DNA of 64,000 bases from Dirofilaria immitis. Taxonomy: Eukaryota > Nematoda > Chromadorea > Rhabditida > Onchocercidae. A model generated the notes under the pieces. The model worked only from the letters and a program-made list of their open reading frames with translations, searched no databases and had not been told where the DNA came from. The stretch lies in the NCBI GenBank assembly GCA_024305405.1, contig JAKNDB010000087.1, positions 1,116,001-1,180,000 of the forward strand, given 5' to 3'. Below, one piece after another: positions 11,900-27,099 of this stretch. Every line of letters begins with the position of its first letter. Within the stretch, counting starts at the first letter, position 1. The position numbers were made by a program, and so were the translations under genes.

Positions 11900-14800
11900 T
11901 AAAACGAATATTTAATAAATTGCAAAATTCGCACATCGTAGTTACGATGAATAAAATTTATCATAATAAAACTTCGTTACACAACAAATCTCCGTACAAA
12001 TTTTCAAATCTTTAACATCACAACGATAAATCTTTCACGATAATTACGTACCGGAATAGCTTATCTGTATATCAGACATAATTATAGTAACTTTTCGAAA
12101 TATACCTATATTTCCTAATAGAATTGTTAAATTATTCTGTTTAAAAATTCATTTAATCATCAATGATTCCAATTTTTTTATTTCATAATGTTTTTTTTTT
12201 TTTGACTTGTCTAAAATTTTCTAGAAATTGTTAAACATTAATATCATTTAAACATTGCGTAAAGCTTTCACAGGAATATAATACATTATTTTCCATATTA
12301 GTTTTAAAATAATACTATATGTTAGAACTAATCACATGAAATTTCATTTAAGGAAACAAATCTTGAAGAATTGTTTTTAATCAAAAAGTTGACGAAACTA
12401 TCATAAAATTCTATACTTATATTTTGCCATTGATCATATTTGTTATGTTCTTTTTTCTTCTAAACCTAATCGTTTCTTAATAAATAATAACAATTCATAA
12501 TTTTTATTATTACTTTTGTTCTGTTCATATCGTTAATGAAATAATAATAAAAACAGAAAATAATTAATGAAAAACATACCTTTTTCAGAATCCGTAAACT
12601 ATTATTGGTATATTATATTACTGTATCATCATGATATTTCATTATACTGTTTTATTATATTATGAATTAGAACACCGTATTAAAATACTGTTAGGTAAAT
12701 TATCATATAATGCATTATTATGACATATTATTAGTTATATTATCCGTCATTGCATCACTTATGGAATATTATATTAATTATAGTTTTATAATTATGTAGT
12801 ATTATTCAATAAATACTGCATGATGTAGAGGATTGGTAAAAGGGAAACATTTTTCGATTTTAAAATATCACACATGGCTAATAAAAATGATATTACGAAC
12901 TGGAATAGTAAGTAATTATCGCTACCTGTAATAAAAAAAAAAAGAGGAAAATGGAACAGGAATAAAAGATGAAGGAAAAGGTAAAAGAAGAAAATGATAG
13001 TTTTCTTTTTTTTTTTTAATATTCAAATTGTAAGAGCAAGGAGGAAGAAATTAACAGTAGAAATAATAATATATTTTTTTCAATTGATCAGAAGAAAAGA
13101 AGGAAAAGGAGATAATTCATAATAGAGGAGATAATTTTTATTAATTAATATTAATCTTTTCAATCTATTTGAAATTCCCTTTAACTATTATTCCCAATCA
13201 GTGTCAATAATATTCCTTATAATAATAATAATAGTAGTAAAATTGAATAATGATCAGATGGTAAAATCGATAGATATTGGATATTACATTATATTTACAT
13301 TTCTATCTATATTTGTATACGTAATTGTATGTTTGCTTATGTCGTTCTCTGTATATGCAAAATATGTCACCTGTCATTGCTATGCTAAATTTTGCCAAAC
13401 TAGCTTTGATTTTATAATTCTATAATTTTATATATATGTTCCTTTGCTTTTTGATTGAATTCTTTCTTTTGTATCTTTCTATAAAACTTAGTTTAATATA
13501 CGGAAAATATTTTGATGAAGATTCGGTTGATTGTTTGTTGTAAATAAACTGCTCTGCTTGATTAATCAGATCGGACTGATTTTGACTGGTTAATTTATTG
13601 GCTGATTAATTGGTTATCGATTAGATTTCATTGGTTAACTAATCGATTGACTAATTAATTGATTCGTTAAGATTATGGCCTAAAATATTTATAGGAGAAG
13701 TAATTTTGTTAAAAATTGAAAAATACGATTGAAATTATCGTGAGTACCATGTGTTGCATTAAGAAATAAGCATAAATATTTCTATACTAAAATCAATTAT
13801 TTTTCGTTTGCATCATTTGAAATTTATTTAGTTTTTCCAATTTTATTCATTTATAGTTAATCAATTTCTTCCTTTATCACAGCAAGTATGATATAAAAAT
13901 TAAATTTTGAAATTGGAACTTAAATTCCCATTCGAATTATAGTAAACGAATCAGTTGCTGAAAAGATAATGACCAATAATTATCATGAAAATTCATACTT
14001 TATTATTTTTACCTTTTAAATGTTATGTTTATTTCTTAATGCAATACATGGTAATCATCAAAATTATATATTCGTTATCTTTCTTCCCTTGTCTCCTCCT
14101 CATTTATATAAAAGCTATTGACTTTTAAATTTCATCTTCCAGTTTTCATAGTTTATTTCATTTTATCATTTAAAATGATTTAGTTGTGAAAATAAAGTTC
14201 CGGTTCATAGAATTATTGTTCGAACATTAAAATGATACGACATTTGAGGATTTCAGATGGAATGATTATAATGCCGAATAATTTGGATAACTTGATATAT
14301 GTCTTCTAATAAACAGGTTTTTTCTTATACAAATAAATCTAAAATTTCTAATTAAAATTCTTCTACGAATCTCAACATTGCTATTTAAATATATATCATA
14401 TATTTAAATAACAATATAGGTTATATTAGCTGTTTGTTCAATTATTAATTTATCAATTGCTAATCATATTTGTATTTCAAATTATTAGTTTACTAATCAT
14501 AATTGTATTTTCAACTATGGTGTATTTCTTATGTATTTATATCAAAAGATAAGAAAATATTTATTAACAAGTATTAATGAATAATCTGAAAGATTTTTCC
14601 AACTAAGTTGTAATTTTCATATTTTACATAAAAACGATATTACCATACGACCATACGATAAATACATCATAATTGGAAATACAATTAGAATTTGAATGGA
14701 ATTTTCATGAAATCTTTTTCATCTTTCATATTTTAATTTTTTTTTCCAAAAGTCTCAAAATGAAAAATTCGATAAATATATATTTATTCGAAGATAAGCA

Positions 14801-15200
14801 ATTATTTATTATTACGACTGCTTAAGCTTTTATGAGTAAACAATTGAATCGAATGCCATTTCCGAAAGATTCATATATATTTCGTCAAATTATTCATAAC
14901 ATAATATTCATATCGAGAATACTTGTCTTCTTAATTACAGATCTAGTAATCTCAATAGGATTACTGGCGTTTCCTTTTCTTAATTTCAATTTTAATTATC
15001 CACTATTTTTATCTTTTCATGAATGAAACTTATTATTATCATATAATCATAAATTCTGACAATCACTAAAAATCTTTTCACTTTAAATTATGCTTCATTG
15101 AATGTGCAAAATTTCCTCTGTTTGTTTTGATTAACTCAAATAAGTAAAATCGATTAAATTTTATTTTTAATTCATTACTGTTAAATATTATTGAAATAAT
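11900..15200. other. Gene desert, left part
   Basis: AT-rich sequence, increasingly T-rich on the plus strand. I saw no exon, RNA gene or repeat array. Open frames such as the one at 13201-13425 consist mainly of Ile, Phe, Val and Tyr codons without family resemblance. Confidence 0.45.
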
Positions 15201-15208
15201 TTTTTTTT

Positions 15209-15321
15209 GATTATTTAATTCAATATTATCAGTGTGGCAGTTATTGTTAATCATAGTTATCAGTCCTTCCTTTCCATAACTACGATTAACAAAATAATTG
15301 CCACGATTGAATTAAATAGTC
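15209..15321. repeat. Long hairpin, two arms of about 46-52 bases
   Basis: The left arm (15209-15260) starts GATTATTTAATTCAAT and ends TAATCATAGTTAT. The right arm (15276-15321) starts ATAACTACGATTA and ends ATTGAATTAAATAGTC, which is its near-complete reverse complement. A 15-base loop, CAGTCCTTCCTTTCC, separates them. The GTGGCA...TTATT core also pairs. The length and imperfect pairing would fit a small foldback transposon or a microRNA-like precursor. I recognise no known microRNA in it. Confidence 0.75.
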
Positions 15322-15329
15322 AACAGTAA

Positions 15330-18300
15330 AGTAATTATTATTTTTCCTAAATGGATTTATCATAAATGGAAAATAGCATATATAATATTTATATTTTTAT
15401 ATGATTTTATTTTTTACTATAAAAAATTATCGATGATAATGATTAGCATTAATAAAAGATAATTTTTATACTTTGAATAAATTCAATTCATTTCGAAACG
15501 ATAAAAATTTAATTAATTCAATTTTAATATATTGCAATTGTTTTTATAACATAATATTATTTTTGACAATTTTTTTCCGACGAGAAAATTAGCTATATAA
15601 AAATGATAAATTATCGTACATATTATTATTGTTATATATTTCAATAACGATATATTTCATTTTAAGTATTAAATATTATAAAATAATTTATTTTAAGCCT
15701 TTTAGATTATCCATTATCTTTTTCTTAATATACCGTATTTTTGCTTCATATTATTATTTTATATTATATATGATTCTTTTTGATTCAATTAGCTTACTTC
15801 TTATTAGAGTTTATCACTTTTTTCTGATACCATTATTTCATTAATTGAACACTTATTTTCTCTACTGAATTAACAATAATTTTTAATCGATATTGATATT
15901 TTTGGTGATTATAAATAGTCATATTTTTCGTAATATCAAATAATTCTTATTTAATATCTTAAAGATTATTTTCAATTATTTATGATCAAAATTATTAACT
16001 GGAATAATATATCTATGATGAGTAATTTTTTAGAATATTTTGCTTTATCTCTTTTTCCAGTAAATAGTTGACAAATAACACAAAAACTATTATTTCAATT
16101 TTTGCATTCAAAACGATTAATTTACTTCCGTACTTTTATTACTAAGCAATTTAATACTAACTATACCTTTTCTTTTATCCCCTTTATTACATCTATTATT
16201 TACATATAATTATTCAAATATATATATATATTAATATATGATTATCCGAAAAGTAAATTATCAATTAGAAAAAGAATTATTAATCTGAAATTTAATATTA
16301 CTAACAATCATAAAAGTATTCCTAATTTAATTCCAATTATCGAAATGAATTTAGAAATGATGATGTAAATCAATGCTTATTTCTTAGATCAAACATTTGC
16401 TGCAAGAAAAAAAACAAATGTTATATTTATTTTATAAAAATAACTTTTCAGTTTTTGACAATTTTGGTTTGGAAGAAGTAGTGAACAGTACACACAGTAA
16501 GAATTAGGAGGTACCAACAACTGTGTAAATTATTCCTACATTGTCAAATCTTCCTTTATAACTATCATTCTCCTTTCGTCCTGTTCTATAATTTTTTCAA
16601 TGATTAATAATTCATAAAATCATAAAAAGCTTCTTATATTTTCTTTTTTTTTCCAATATCTCTTAAGCTTTTATCATGGAGTAATCAAATGATATAATCT
16701 AATATAATGTATTAATCTGTTGATACCAATCCATGCTAGTTGATAATTATAAAATACCTGTTTATTTATATGAGCAATAAATTAACTATGCGAAGAAATA
16801 CACAATTATATCAAGCATACCAAAATATGAATGCATAAAAATTGATGATATTTGTTAAAAATCGCAAAGTATTGATAATTTTTTTGACCCAAATATTTCT
16901 CTCTTCTAATTTTCTCTTATCCAATTGTCATATCCTATTTTTTTCATCTTCTAAATTTTTTTTTCTTTTCCTTTTACTTATTTTTGGGGCAATATTTGTT
17001 TTTTCTTTTTATTTTTCGCTTTTGCTTTTGGTTTTTTTTTTTTTTTTTTAACAATAATCTCTCATAATATGACTTTTTATGGAAAATCGTGAAAATCAGT
17101 AAAATTATATAGCAAAATAAGAATTGATAAATAAGTATAACAATTCAATAGAATGTAATGAAGATGATGAAAACTTCCATTTCAGTATTAGAATAAAATA
17201 CTCTTTTAAATCAATTAACTTTGAAAAAAATTTTTTTTCATTTTTAAATTTTAGTAAAAAGAAAAAGATGATAAGAATGTAACAATACAGATGCATATCA
17301 AATAATATTTCAGATTTTTATCATATTTTTATCATATCTTTCATATATTTACATACAATTTTTCAACACTTTTCTCTAGCAATTGTAATCAGATTTAATT
17401 AGATAGAGTTAAATATTTAGATTTCAAATATTTTATGAACATTACAAATAATCATATGATAGAAAATTATTCCTTTTCTTCGTATTATTACAATATCTCG
17501 TCGTATTTTTATATTTTTTTGTAGTAATTCTAAATGACCTTGATCAGTTTTTGAGATCTTTTAAATTTATGTATTAAATCAATAAAAGGTCAATAAAAGT
17601 CGATTATTATTGCATCCCATTGGTTGCTATGCAACCAAATCATAGTATTTAGTATACGACAATAATTTTATTCCATTATACGAAATATAATGGGATATAT
17701 ATATATATATATATTTGCCAATAAGAAACGGTAAATACAATAATATCCTTTCGATGCATTCGTGCTTGTTTAATTAATTCTTTGTTTATTTATCGATTTA
17801 ATTACTTGTTTATTTCATTATTCATCACTTTAATCTTTATTTTCTTTTGCCCAAAAACGTGCCAAAATTACTTATTTATTTATTTTTATTTTTAATTTTA
17901 TTTTTTTGATTATATATCGATAAAATGGAACGTTCATTCATCACTTCCTAGACGATCATATTCTTCTCTTTCCTTTTCAATTACCGGTTTTTCGAACAAA
18001 AATTCAAATTCATTCCCTTTCTGCACTTTTACTGATGAATTAACAAACAACATTTGTGAATTGATGTGAATATTTTGGTACGAACAATTTAAACTTTTAG
18101 TTCGAAATATTAATATTTCTTCATCATAACTTTTATCTCTTTTGGTGTCATAATCTTTTCATTATCAATTTTATCTTCTCTCTTCACTTTCTTCATCCTA
18201 TTCTTTTTTTTTTTCATTTTTGTTAATTATTCCTCTTTTTCGCCTAGAAAATTTCATTCTATCATTTTATTTACAACATTAACTTAACGATTTGATAATT

Positions 18301-21300
18301 TTTTTTTTTTTTAGAAAATTTTTCTTTCATCAATAATGAAAAAACCTAAAAATAACCAGTTTTTATGCAAATTCGTTTGTTGATTAGTTCAGAAATACTA
18401 AAGAAGGATTCATTTCATTGTATTCATCCTTCTTCGGCAATTTTTCTTTGTCACATCACATTCATGGAATCATACATATTTGAAACTTTTCGTAAAACGA
18501 TGTAATGATGAATTTATCGATTTTTATGTTAATTTGTTTAAATTTCTTACATCACCACTGTTTTCTACATTTATTTACTTTTATCTCACTTTCACATTTT
18601 TCATCAAACATTTCAATTTTTGGTAAAATTTAAATTTAAAAATAAGAATCGTTTCAAAATATTCAACAATAAAAATTTCTAGAAGCGCAAGAAATTTTGT
18701 TAGTTGTGCAAAAAAATATTGGAAAAATAAAAATATTGTGCCATCATAATATCTTATGATAATCGACAATTTCTTATCAATTATGCAATGTTTTGTTTAT
18801 CAGCTAAGTAAATTTGTATACTTTTACACCTAAAATTTTGATTAATTTTTTTTTTGAAAAAATTTTGTTTATTGGTGATTTGTTAAATTTCAAGTTTCAA
18901 TAATGTATGAATTGAATTTTTTTCTCGAACTTAAATAAACATAGTGAGAAGAAAGATCGTTTTGAAATATTTCAAAAAATTTTAAACATCTTAAAAATAG
19001 TGAAATTTTGATCAATTTTATTTATAGTATAATAAATATTTTATACAATTGTATTGCACATAATCTATTTTCATTCTTCAAATGAAAAGATATCATCATT
19101 ATTTCCAATTATAATTATCCATTAAGATATCGTAATATATTTATTTAAATTTAATAATGATTATTAATAAAACTTTTTTTTTCACATTTATTCGTGCATT
19201 TTTTTTGTCTTCTATTTCATTTATTTTTCTATTTCGTTTTTAATTTATATATTTTGAAGGAATTCAAGACTATAATATTAATAACATTGATATATGATTA
19301 TGCTATATCTAAGTTCAATGCAATTATATGCATATTTCAGAAATAGTTCAAGGTTTTTTATTTTTTTATTTTTTTGTAATCAGTTCAACTATGAAAGTAT
19401 ATTTCTTTAATTAGATCGTAAAAATGGCAAGAAGTACAAAATGATAGAAACTTTTGACAATAAACAATTTTAAAATATATTATTTATAATATATCAATGA
19501 TAGTTGTTGGATTGCAAACTGTTCACAAACTATGAATGAATTGATTGATTTACATGAAGCGAAACAAAATATTTTAATTTTAATATTTGATTTTATTTCG
19601 TTTGAATATAATAATTTAGCAATTTCAAAAATGTAAATTTATTCGAAAGAAAATTAAACAAATAATAAAAAATCAATTCACATAAAATTTTTTCAAAAGA
19701 ATTTTTGTAATTAATCAAAAGTAATCGAATGATAATAAATTATTGATTTTATTATAACCAAAAATATGATAATTTACAAAATTTACACCTTTTATTCATC
19801 TTTATGATATTGACAAAAAATATCCGATATTGATAAATTTAAGTAATAGTTTGAGAATGATGATAATATTTGAAGATATTAAGCATAGATGAAAATGATA
19901 GTAAATTAGTTTATGATTAAAATGAATAAACATTATTTCATCGATGAATCACGAATGTGCGGAAACAGGTGTTTTGAGAAGAGAAAATTGGAAAGGAAGG
20001 GACTAATAATACCTGAACCTGAAATGTTACCATGCAATAATACATTACAGGTTGAATAGATACGGATGATTGAAATATATTGGTGATTGAAATGGCGGTG
20101 ACCTTGTACTCTTCCTCTTCCTACTCACTCCTTCCTTTATTCCTCTTCATTTCGTACCTCTTTTCCTCTTTTTGATAGAACTGATCCAATTTTTGAAATT
20201 TTAGTTAAAAGTAAGGTTGAAAAGAAAATTAAAATTTTCTCATCCCTTTTTTTATCATTACCTTTATTATTTTTATCATTTCACTTATTCGTTTATCCAA
20301 TTAGTTTAATCAATTACTAACAATTTCTTATTTCTTTCATCTCATTTATCCATTCCATTTCGTTTTTTTTATCATACAATAAATAAATAACTTTTTCTAA
20401 TTTATCTATGTAGTACTTAAATATTTCTTATTCGTTCGAATGCATATTTTTTATCTTTTATATTTTCAAATATATATTTTACATTCTTTTAATTTTCAAT
20501 TTTTCTTTTTTAAAAATCATACATGTAGTAATTAATTGTGTTTAAATTTTATGAAAATATCTTTACATCAGATAATATATCACTATTAATCTATAATTAT
20601 CATGTTATATTATGATAATATCATATCATATGTTTAATAGATCATATGTTTAATAGCTAATAATAAAATTAAAAAATATAAATATATATGTAAGCTTATT
20701 CACTTATTTATTTAATGAATTAACAAAATAATAATTGTCATCTTTTTTTTCTATCAATATACCATTATCATGCTATTTTTTCCGTTATCATAATTATCCT
20801 ATAATTCATTGTTATCCATAAATAAATCTTTAGTTCCTTAAATAAAAGTACATACATATCTGTCATCATTCTCATGTTTATCATTGATCATTATCTATTT
20901 GAATTCAAATAAGTCAAATATCCATTCGTTGTCACAGTGTTCCTTCATATTTTACAAATATCTTAAAAATTATATCAAAGAATTAACCAATGTTTAGACA
21001 AAAATATATTTTTTCATTAATGTTAATAAAAAAATATATGTATTTAATTTTCAGTTATTATTAATATCCATATTCTACGTTATAAATCATTATTGCTTCA
21101 TACTATTTCACAATAATAATAATTATACTATTTGATTATTCAGTATATATTTATGTTTTATCGATTTTCAATTCCAATTATATGCGATTTTTTTGTAAAT
21201 AACCTTATGATACGTTGTATTAAACTTATTCCATTCAATGAATTCATTTAATCGAATCAATCTTCTTCATTTTTAAGAAAATATTCCGTACTCTTTTTTT

Positions 21301-24300
21301 TTTTCGAGCAATATAATATTTTTTAATTTTTTACATTTCTAACTAAAAGAAAAGATTATATTGGAATGGATGGTATTGAAAGAAAAAATTTAATCATTAT
21401 TTGTATTTATTGTTAATCAGCTTCATTTTATCATTGTTTATTTATTCTTTTCTTTTTCATTTTGCATAATTTCATAATCATCATTTGTTTTCAAAATCTA
21501 AATATCATTTTTTTCTTTTATTTCATTTCTTTCATTCTAATAGAATAATTTTTCTGCAAATATGAGAAAATATTCATAACAATAATAGTAAAGAAGTTTT
21601 AGTTTAAATTATTTTCCATTCCTACTTGATTCGTAATATCATTTTTTCAATCTTTTTTTATTCATTTTATCGTTAAATTTCATTTTTCTTACATTCGAAA
21701 TTTCTTTTTTGTTCTATTCTTAAATATTAAAAAAGAACAAAAAGGATGACGTAAAATGATAAGATAAAAATGAGGATGATAAAGGGGTCTTAGAATGTAA
21801 CAAAATAATGGATTGAATAAATGAATGATTTAAGACTAAAATTAGATGCGATAATCATTGACGCTGGCCATTTATGTAAATTTATCTTTGCAGAAAATGA
21901 TGCTATCACATTGTTTCATTTATTTATTCTACTAATTACTTATAAGACGAACTTTCATATAAAAGTTTGAAAATCAAATTATTAAATAGTTACATATTAT
22001 AGGTATATTTAATCATCAGTATTTCTGTTGTTTGTTTACTATTATGAATACATTGAAGCATAGATAATCGATTGATTGATAATTTATTCTTTTTTTTTCA
22101 GGTTCTAGTGTTATGATGCGGAAATTTTCTAATAGCAATCAATTAATTTATGAATTGTTATGTTTTATTTTATCATCAAAATTGGATGATGATCATCAAA
22201 AACAGATGATAATATTTGGATGATAATATTTGGATGATTTTTTTTCCTTTAAATTGCAAAAGAAATAAACTATAACGAGCATTGATGATCTATTTTTCCA
22301 CATATATAAATAAACTTAGCAAATAAAAAAACTAAATATGGTAGAATAATCAGTCAATTCTTAAAAATATTTGTCAATTTTCTTATAAAAATTTCAAGTG
22401 ATTATTTTATTTATTGAATGAATTTTTGTAGTTTTTTTCCCCAAAATCAATGAAAAATACGGGAAAACTTTCTTTTCTTTAAATATTCCATCATTGTTGA
22501 TTGTAAAATTAGTCTAAAAAAAAAAACAATATTTTTTCTGATATTACTTATTCTAATGCTCTAATTATATATTATTGTATGTAAATGGTACAGAAAATTA
22601 TGAAAAATGAAAATACGAAACGAAATTTTCTTGTTAATTTTCTTATTAAATGTAAAGATTATTCGATCAATTGATAAAAATTTTTGCATCGTTTCTTTTA
22701 TCATTTACTATTTCCAAGGAAAAAGATAAATTTTAGCTGAAAGATGAAAGCTAAATTATTTTTTGAAAAAGTGGAAAATAATTAAATAATTATCAGTCAT
22801 TCATTTTTCCAAGCCATTTTAATCATTATTAATCCAAGCATTTCTTTGTCGTTTTCTCTTGTTTTCTAATGATAATTTTAATTTGGATTTTGATAACAAT
22901 GATGAATAAATGGGATAGATGTGACTCTCGATTTAGATTGAAATATTTTTTGTAATTATAATCATTATTTTAAAAAAAAGAATTAGAATATTTTATTTAA
23001 TTCATTTTTCGTAAATGTTTTCTTTTCTTCTCATTATTTACTTATTTTTTGTTTGATATAATAATATAATATCAATGTTTGCTTACTTTAACAGAATAAA
23101 AAATGACAAAATTCCAAGAAATATATATCAAAACAAGTTTTTTTCATCCTCCTTTTATTGTTGAATTGCTTTTGATCATTCACTATCAAAATGATAACAA
23201 AAAATAAAGAAAATTTCTTATTTTCTTCTTTTATTATTTTTATTTTGCTGTAATACATATCACTTGTTCATGAGATAAGTTTGATAATTTTTGATAGCAC
23301 ACGTCGTTTTTTTTTCCTATTTCATTCAATGAAAATATTTATTTCAGAGATATTTTAACAGTTTGTCGACATCGTAAGAAAATATGTATTATTTTGTTTT
23401 ATATGCTATTTAGACTAATAGTAATATTTATATTTTTACAAAGCTATTACATATATAGTTAGGTAAATTTTTGACAATTCTTAAAATTAAATTTTAAAAA
23501 TATTTTCTTTCAAAAAATTAAAGGCACGATGAAATAAGAGAAAAGTGAATGGTTTTTTTTCGTTTTTTTTTCTTTCTTTTTTTTTCGATAAATGATCAAC
23601 ATTTTACGAAAGAAATTAATTAAACTACGTTACTGAATCATGGAAACATACGTAAATACATCAGAAATGTTTGTTATGTTTCTGAATTTAAGAAAAAACA
23701 AGCCATATTTTACAGTATCAATTTGTTTTCGTTATCTTTTTGAATCAGGATAACAAAAAGGAAATGTCACCGTGAAATATGTTTTTTTTTTTTTTTTACT
23801 GAGAAACATAATTTATTTAGGAAAGAATATTAAATAAAATAAATATATTTTTTCTTTGCCAATTCTTCTTATCTTTCCTCGTAACCAACATGAATCTCTC
23901 TTTTATTATCAATAAAAATATCTTTTAATTAATATAAATCTATTGATGAAAATTTATCATCTAATTTTTCGTCTTTTAATTTTAAATAAGCGAATTTAAG
24001 TTGAATATATCTTGCGTTTTTCGATAAATTTATATTATAAGCTAATATATTTACTAAAAAAAGAAGTTTACAATTTTACATTATGAAATTGGTATAATTT
24101 TTCATAATTAGGATGATAATAATATAAAGTAAAAGGAATGCTGAAATTTAATAATATCAATGAAGCGTTACGATTTACATTGATCTAAACGAAGAAGATT
24201 ACAGAAATTAAATTAGTTAGTTTCATGTTTTAAACGAAAAAATTTTCTTCTTTACCATAAGATAATTATGAGGAAAAAAATATTAAATCAGCATGATCAA

Positions 24301-26950
24301 ATAATCAATACAATTAATTGAAATGATGCTTTGTTTAATAGATAAGTTTTTTTTTTTAAGTAAATATTTCATTGCTTAGTTAAATTTTATAAATAAAATA
24401 AATTTTTTCAAATTTCGAAAACGAAAAAAGTTATGAAACTATGCAAATGAATAATATTAATTTAAAAATTATATATGCTATATATTTTAAATATCGTGTA
24501 ATTTGTAATTGATGATTAACTTTTATTAGATTTTATCTCATTTTTGTTTTGTTTTAATTTTTTTTTATTTTTTTTTTTGTTTTCTCTTCTTTTTAACGAT
24601 CCTTTTTGTTTGTTTTTGATTTACAAATACATATTGTTCTAATTCTTGTAAATTAGTAATTAATTTTTTCAATTCTTTTTTTTTCGCAAATTTATATTTT
24701 AACGAAAAGAGAAATTGAAGGAATTTAGATGGGAAAATATAAATTTATAACGAAAAATATTAAAATGAAATTTTGATAACTGAAGTAAGCGTAAAGAAAT
24801 GAGATTGATATAAAAGGAAATTCTAGATGATATGAGGAATTAAATAAATGATAATGTTTGCTTTGTTGCCCTATTGTATAAAATTAATATGGCTCTTTCG
24901 ACACTTTTCCTTTTTCGCAAATTAACAATTTTTTCTCTTCTCATCAATAGCTACTTAACATATATTTTATAAATCATCAAATAACAACTACTTTGTTTCT
25001 CATTATTCCAATTAAAATTGTTAACAGATATTTTGCAGAACATTGAAATAGATAAGCAAGAAAAAAAAGCTCTAATTTTTTATGAATGAATTTTTGCATT
25101 CAAACTTTATTCAAATATCTTATATTTAAGTATTTTATTGATAATTAAACATCAAAAATTATAATTTCTTTTTTTAAAATTTCTCCTTCATCAGTATTGA
25201 TGTAGCTAAAAACTTGGATAACTTGAAAATCAAATATCTTTAATGATAAATTCACATAGTGTGCAAAAATTTGTTTAATTGCTGAAAGTATTAGTGCTAT
25301 TGATCAGATAGATTTGGGAATAAATTATAATTCCAATATAAAATGTTTTGATGAATTCAATGAAAATTGAAAGTAATAAATATGTGATTCATTTTAGGAT
25401 AACAATTTTTCTTTGCATTTGTTTTCAACAGCTATTACTATTTTAGATTAATCAAAGATTTCTGTAAAAAATTTCCTTTACAAAATGCTTCATAGATGGA
25501 AAGTTTTCAATTACAAATAGCAGGAATTTTTTTCTAAAATCTGATTTCACAAATTTTCATAAAATATTAAAATTAAGCTATGTTTTCTTTATATTTTCTA
25601 TTTTTAATATATAATTGTTTATTTTTTACAGTATTCTGATTATAATCAATTTTACAATAATAAATTATTTTATAACATAAAATATGCAATCATTATTAAA
25701 AGATGACGAAACATGTACTTATCATGCTAGTATAATTAAATTAATTTAATCAGGATATATAATCTCTATTTTTACAGCAATTTGCAGAAAGTAAAATTAG
25801 ATAGTTGTGCTTATCAAGTTGAGTTTAGTTAATCACAGTGTATAATATCTTTATTATTACAGCTGCATACGTTATAAATATAGATAAACTTAAACACAGA
25901 GACACAAACCTTATTTACATTTATATATTTAAATTATCTTTAAGATCAATATATGAAATCCATCATCATACAATAGCATAATGACTTAAAGTTTTGCATA
26001 ACAAATAAAATATTCGATAAAAAGGATATGACTGGAATTATTTATAAATTGCGTACTCGAACTTTTATTTATTATTTTCTTTGCAAATATTTTGTAATTT
26101 ATTTGCTTACATATGCGCTTAGCCTTTTATATATACAAACATAAAATAGGTGATTATTATGTAAACTAAATCTAACAATAAAATCATTATTATTATTTAT
26201 TTATTCAACATTGGTAAATTTTCAAATTACTATTACTGAATAATTTTATAATTGAAATATTTTAATATTACTATCGATTTTAAGTAATTTTTGTTTTGTT
26301 GTTATCTTTTGATTTTTGAAAAGTATTAGATTTTCAGAGTTAAAACAAAATCAATTCCATTGTTTTTTTCGTATCGATTAAAAATTAAAACTTAATTTGT
26401 GTCATTTTGAAATTTGTGAGAATAACATAAAATGGCAATCTGTTGAATTTTTCATTAAAATCTTATAAAATAAAAGAAAAATTTCGTTACCAAGTTTTGT
26501 GCTCAAAAGCTATTTCGAACATTTTATTCCTAAAATGCATTTTTTTGTATTTGGAACTTTTGTTTAATATTAGCTTGAAAATTTTTTTCATTAAGTAGTA
26601 TTAAATTTAAGAAGAACATTCTTATTTCTTAAGTTTTATAGCAGTTTAATCTTCGGATATTGCAAAAGTGAAATTTTGAATCAAATCATTTGCTTGATGT
26701 AATCGATGAGACATTTAAAATTGTCGCATTTTTTGTGCTACGATAATATATCATTATTCAAATTCATTATTATTATTTTTACCATTTCAATTAACATTAT
26801 TCTACAATTCATTTTCTTTAAATTAAATATTAATTTTATTTCTTTATTATCAAATTTTACAAACTTTAATTTTCATTATTTCGTATCATCATTGATCAAT
26901 GAAAAGTTGTTGTTCGTAGTAGAATTCTCAACTCTCACTCAATTTCTCTT
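15330..26950. other. Gene desert, central part
   Basis: Nearly 12 kb without a recognisable gene. The plus strand is strongly pyrimidine/T-rich, with many TTTTCTTT-type tracts. Small items are an LTR fragment at 16480-16590, a (TA)n run at 17692-17715, a 17-base palindrome TTGGTTGCTATGCAACCAA at 17620-17638, and a small hairpin at about 20009-20052 with AACCTG/CAGGTT arms. It could be an intergenic spacer or the interior of very large introns. Confidence 0.5.
16480..16590 (-). mobile_element. LTR-like fragment, copy B
   Basis: About 100 bases closely match the internal part of the LTR-like block at 9230-9335. It starts GTGAACAGTACACACA and passes through AGGAGGTA and AATTATTCCTAC to ATCATTCTCCTTTCG. 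The match ends abruptly on both sides. Strand is given by analogy with the copy at 33.2-33.9 kb. Confidence 0.65.
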
Positions 26951-26954
26951 TGGT

Positions 26955-27095
26955 ACAAATTTAAATAGGCAAAAAAACCTTTCAATGTCTATTCATTCAC
27001 CTGTTACAGTTAGAGCCGATGGCCGATGTTCGGCCATTTGGAAAATTAGACTCATGCAAAACAATCTACGAGATTATCGTACTCGAATATTTTAG
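26955..27095 (+). CDS. Coding-like open frame, product not recognised
   Basis: The last 45 codons of an open frame beginning at 26706 change abruptly from AT-driven residues to a protein-like sequence. It includes NLSMSIHSPVTVRADGRC, then SAIWKIRLMQNNLRDYR, and stops at 27093-27095. The upstream part is probably intron or intergenic DNA. The segment contains a perfect 8-bp hairpin, ATGGCCGA-TGT-TCGGCCAT, at 27019-27037. I do not recognise the family. It may be a terminal exon or a remnant. Confidence 0.3.
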   Translation, partial: TNLNRQKNLSMSIHSPVTVRADGRCSAIWKIRLMQNNLRDYRTRIF

Positions 27096-27099
27096 GAAT

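Noticed and set aside
17620..17638. Palindrome TTGGTTGCTATGCAACCAA resembling an RFX X-box
   Set aside because: The spacing is one base short of the X-box consensus and there is no gene nearby.
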